Assembly (NCBI GenBank): GCA_937906165.1
Contig: CALCYA010000083.1
Location: 1 to 33,063, forward strand
Reading direction: 5' to 3'
Origin: an uncultured Bacteroidales bacterium
GTDB taxonomy: Bacteria > Bacteroidota > Bacteroidia > Bacteroidales > Bacteroidaceae
Length of the DNA: 33,063 bases
Both the position numbers and the translations under genes were made by a program. Position 1 is the first letter of the stretch, and every line of letters starts with the position of its first letter. The notes beneath the pieces are model-generated. The model had not been told where the DNA came from, ran no database searches, and was given only the letters and a program-made list of their open reading frames with translations. Positions 32,953-33,063 of the stretch are shown in pieces.

Positions 32953-33063
32953 AAGGCTGCGAGTAAGCAAGTAAGAGCCAAGCTTGCTTGAGCTCTTGCA
33001 ACGAGCGGGAGCAGACTCGACGAAGTCAAGGCTGCGAGTAAGCAAGTAAGAGCCAAGCTTGCT
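32953..33063 (+). repeat. 75-bp tandem hairpin repeat D, cut by the window end
   Basis: AAGGCTGCGAGTAAGCAAG begins at 32953 and again at 33028, and the second copy is identical through the last base. In the first unit GTAAGAGC (32971-32978) pairs with GCTCTTGC (32992-32999), enclosing CAAG-CTTG-CTTG and a bulged A. A second hairpin, GACT-CGACGA-AGTC, follows at 33014-33027. Flanks match element C at 7644-7704. Confidence 0.7.

Noticed and set aside
1..33063. CRISPR array
   Set aside because: The repeats found differ in stem sequence, lack regular short spacers and have no cas genes nearby.

Overview
The window looks like chromosomal DNA from a gut-type member of the Bacteroidales (Bacteroidaceae/Prevotellaceae-like; the genus cannot be fixed by reading). 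The evidence is the set of Bacteroidetes-specific families (SprA of the type IX secretion system, DUF3316, DUF4491), TAnnTTTG promoter boxes with an upstream TTTG/TTG, A-rich rather than Shine-Dalgarno leaders, and ruvA next to sprA. There is one RNA gene, tRNA-Leu(UAG). No integrase, transposase, rRNA or CRISPR array was found.

Layout. 1-264: intergenic, with two inverted hairpin-bearing repeat copies. 265-2168: an envelope operon of a DUF3316 protein and an S41 peptidase lipoprotein. 2172-2352: promoter, tRNA-Leu(UAG) and its terminator. 2311-7636: an AT-rich accessory island bracketed by two copies of a roughly 70-bp direct repeat; the left copy starts on the last three bases of the tRNA. 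The island carries a lipoprotein gene that appears frameshifted at an A9 tract, a small two-TM protein, a six-TM protein of unknown function, a divergent DUF4062 (TIR-like) gene, and a HigB/HigA-type toxin-antitoxin pair with a clear operator. 7612-7910: more repeats. 7946-9691: a TPR protein and a GNAT acetyltransferase. 9770-14029: a very large GH2 beta-galactosidase with a C-terminal T9SS sorting domain. 14194-16793: an M23 endopeptidase, a YeiH-type transporter and a DUF4491 protein. 16918-19614: GH29 alpha-L-fucosidase, CutC and xanthine phosphoribosyltransferase. 19664-22532: a 54-aa ORF lying between two perfect palindromes, then an 880-aa transglutaminase-like secreted protein. 22747-32942: ABC exporter, RuvA, SprA (2457 aa) and an L,D-transpeptidase. 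32953-33063: a 75-bp tandem repeat running off the window.

How the parts fit. The glycosidases (beta-galactosidase, alpha-fucosidase) suggest scavenging of host or plant glycans. The beta-galactosidase carries the sorting signal that a SprA-based type IX system reads, and SprA is encoded in the same window. The AT-rich island is the accessory part: TA pair, DUF4062 protein and membrane proteins of unknown role look like a small defence or stability island next to a tRNA gene.

The least explained material is intergenic. Four loci (46-202, 2358-2590, 7612-7740, 32953-33063) hold members of a repeat family made of short hairpins. Stem sequences differ between copies while pairing, loops and linkers are kept, which looks like compensatory change in a folded RNA or DNA element.
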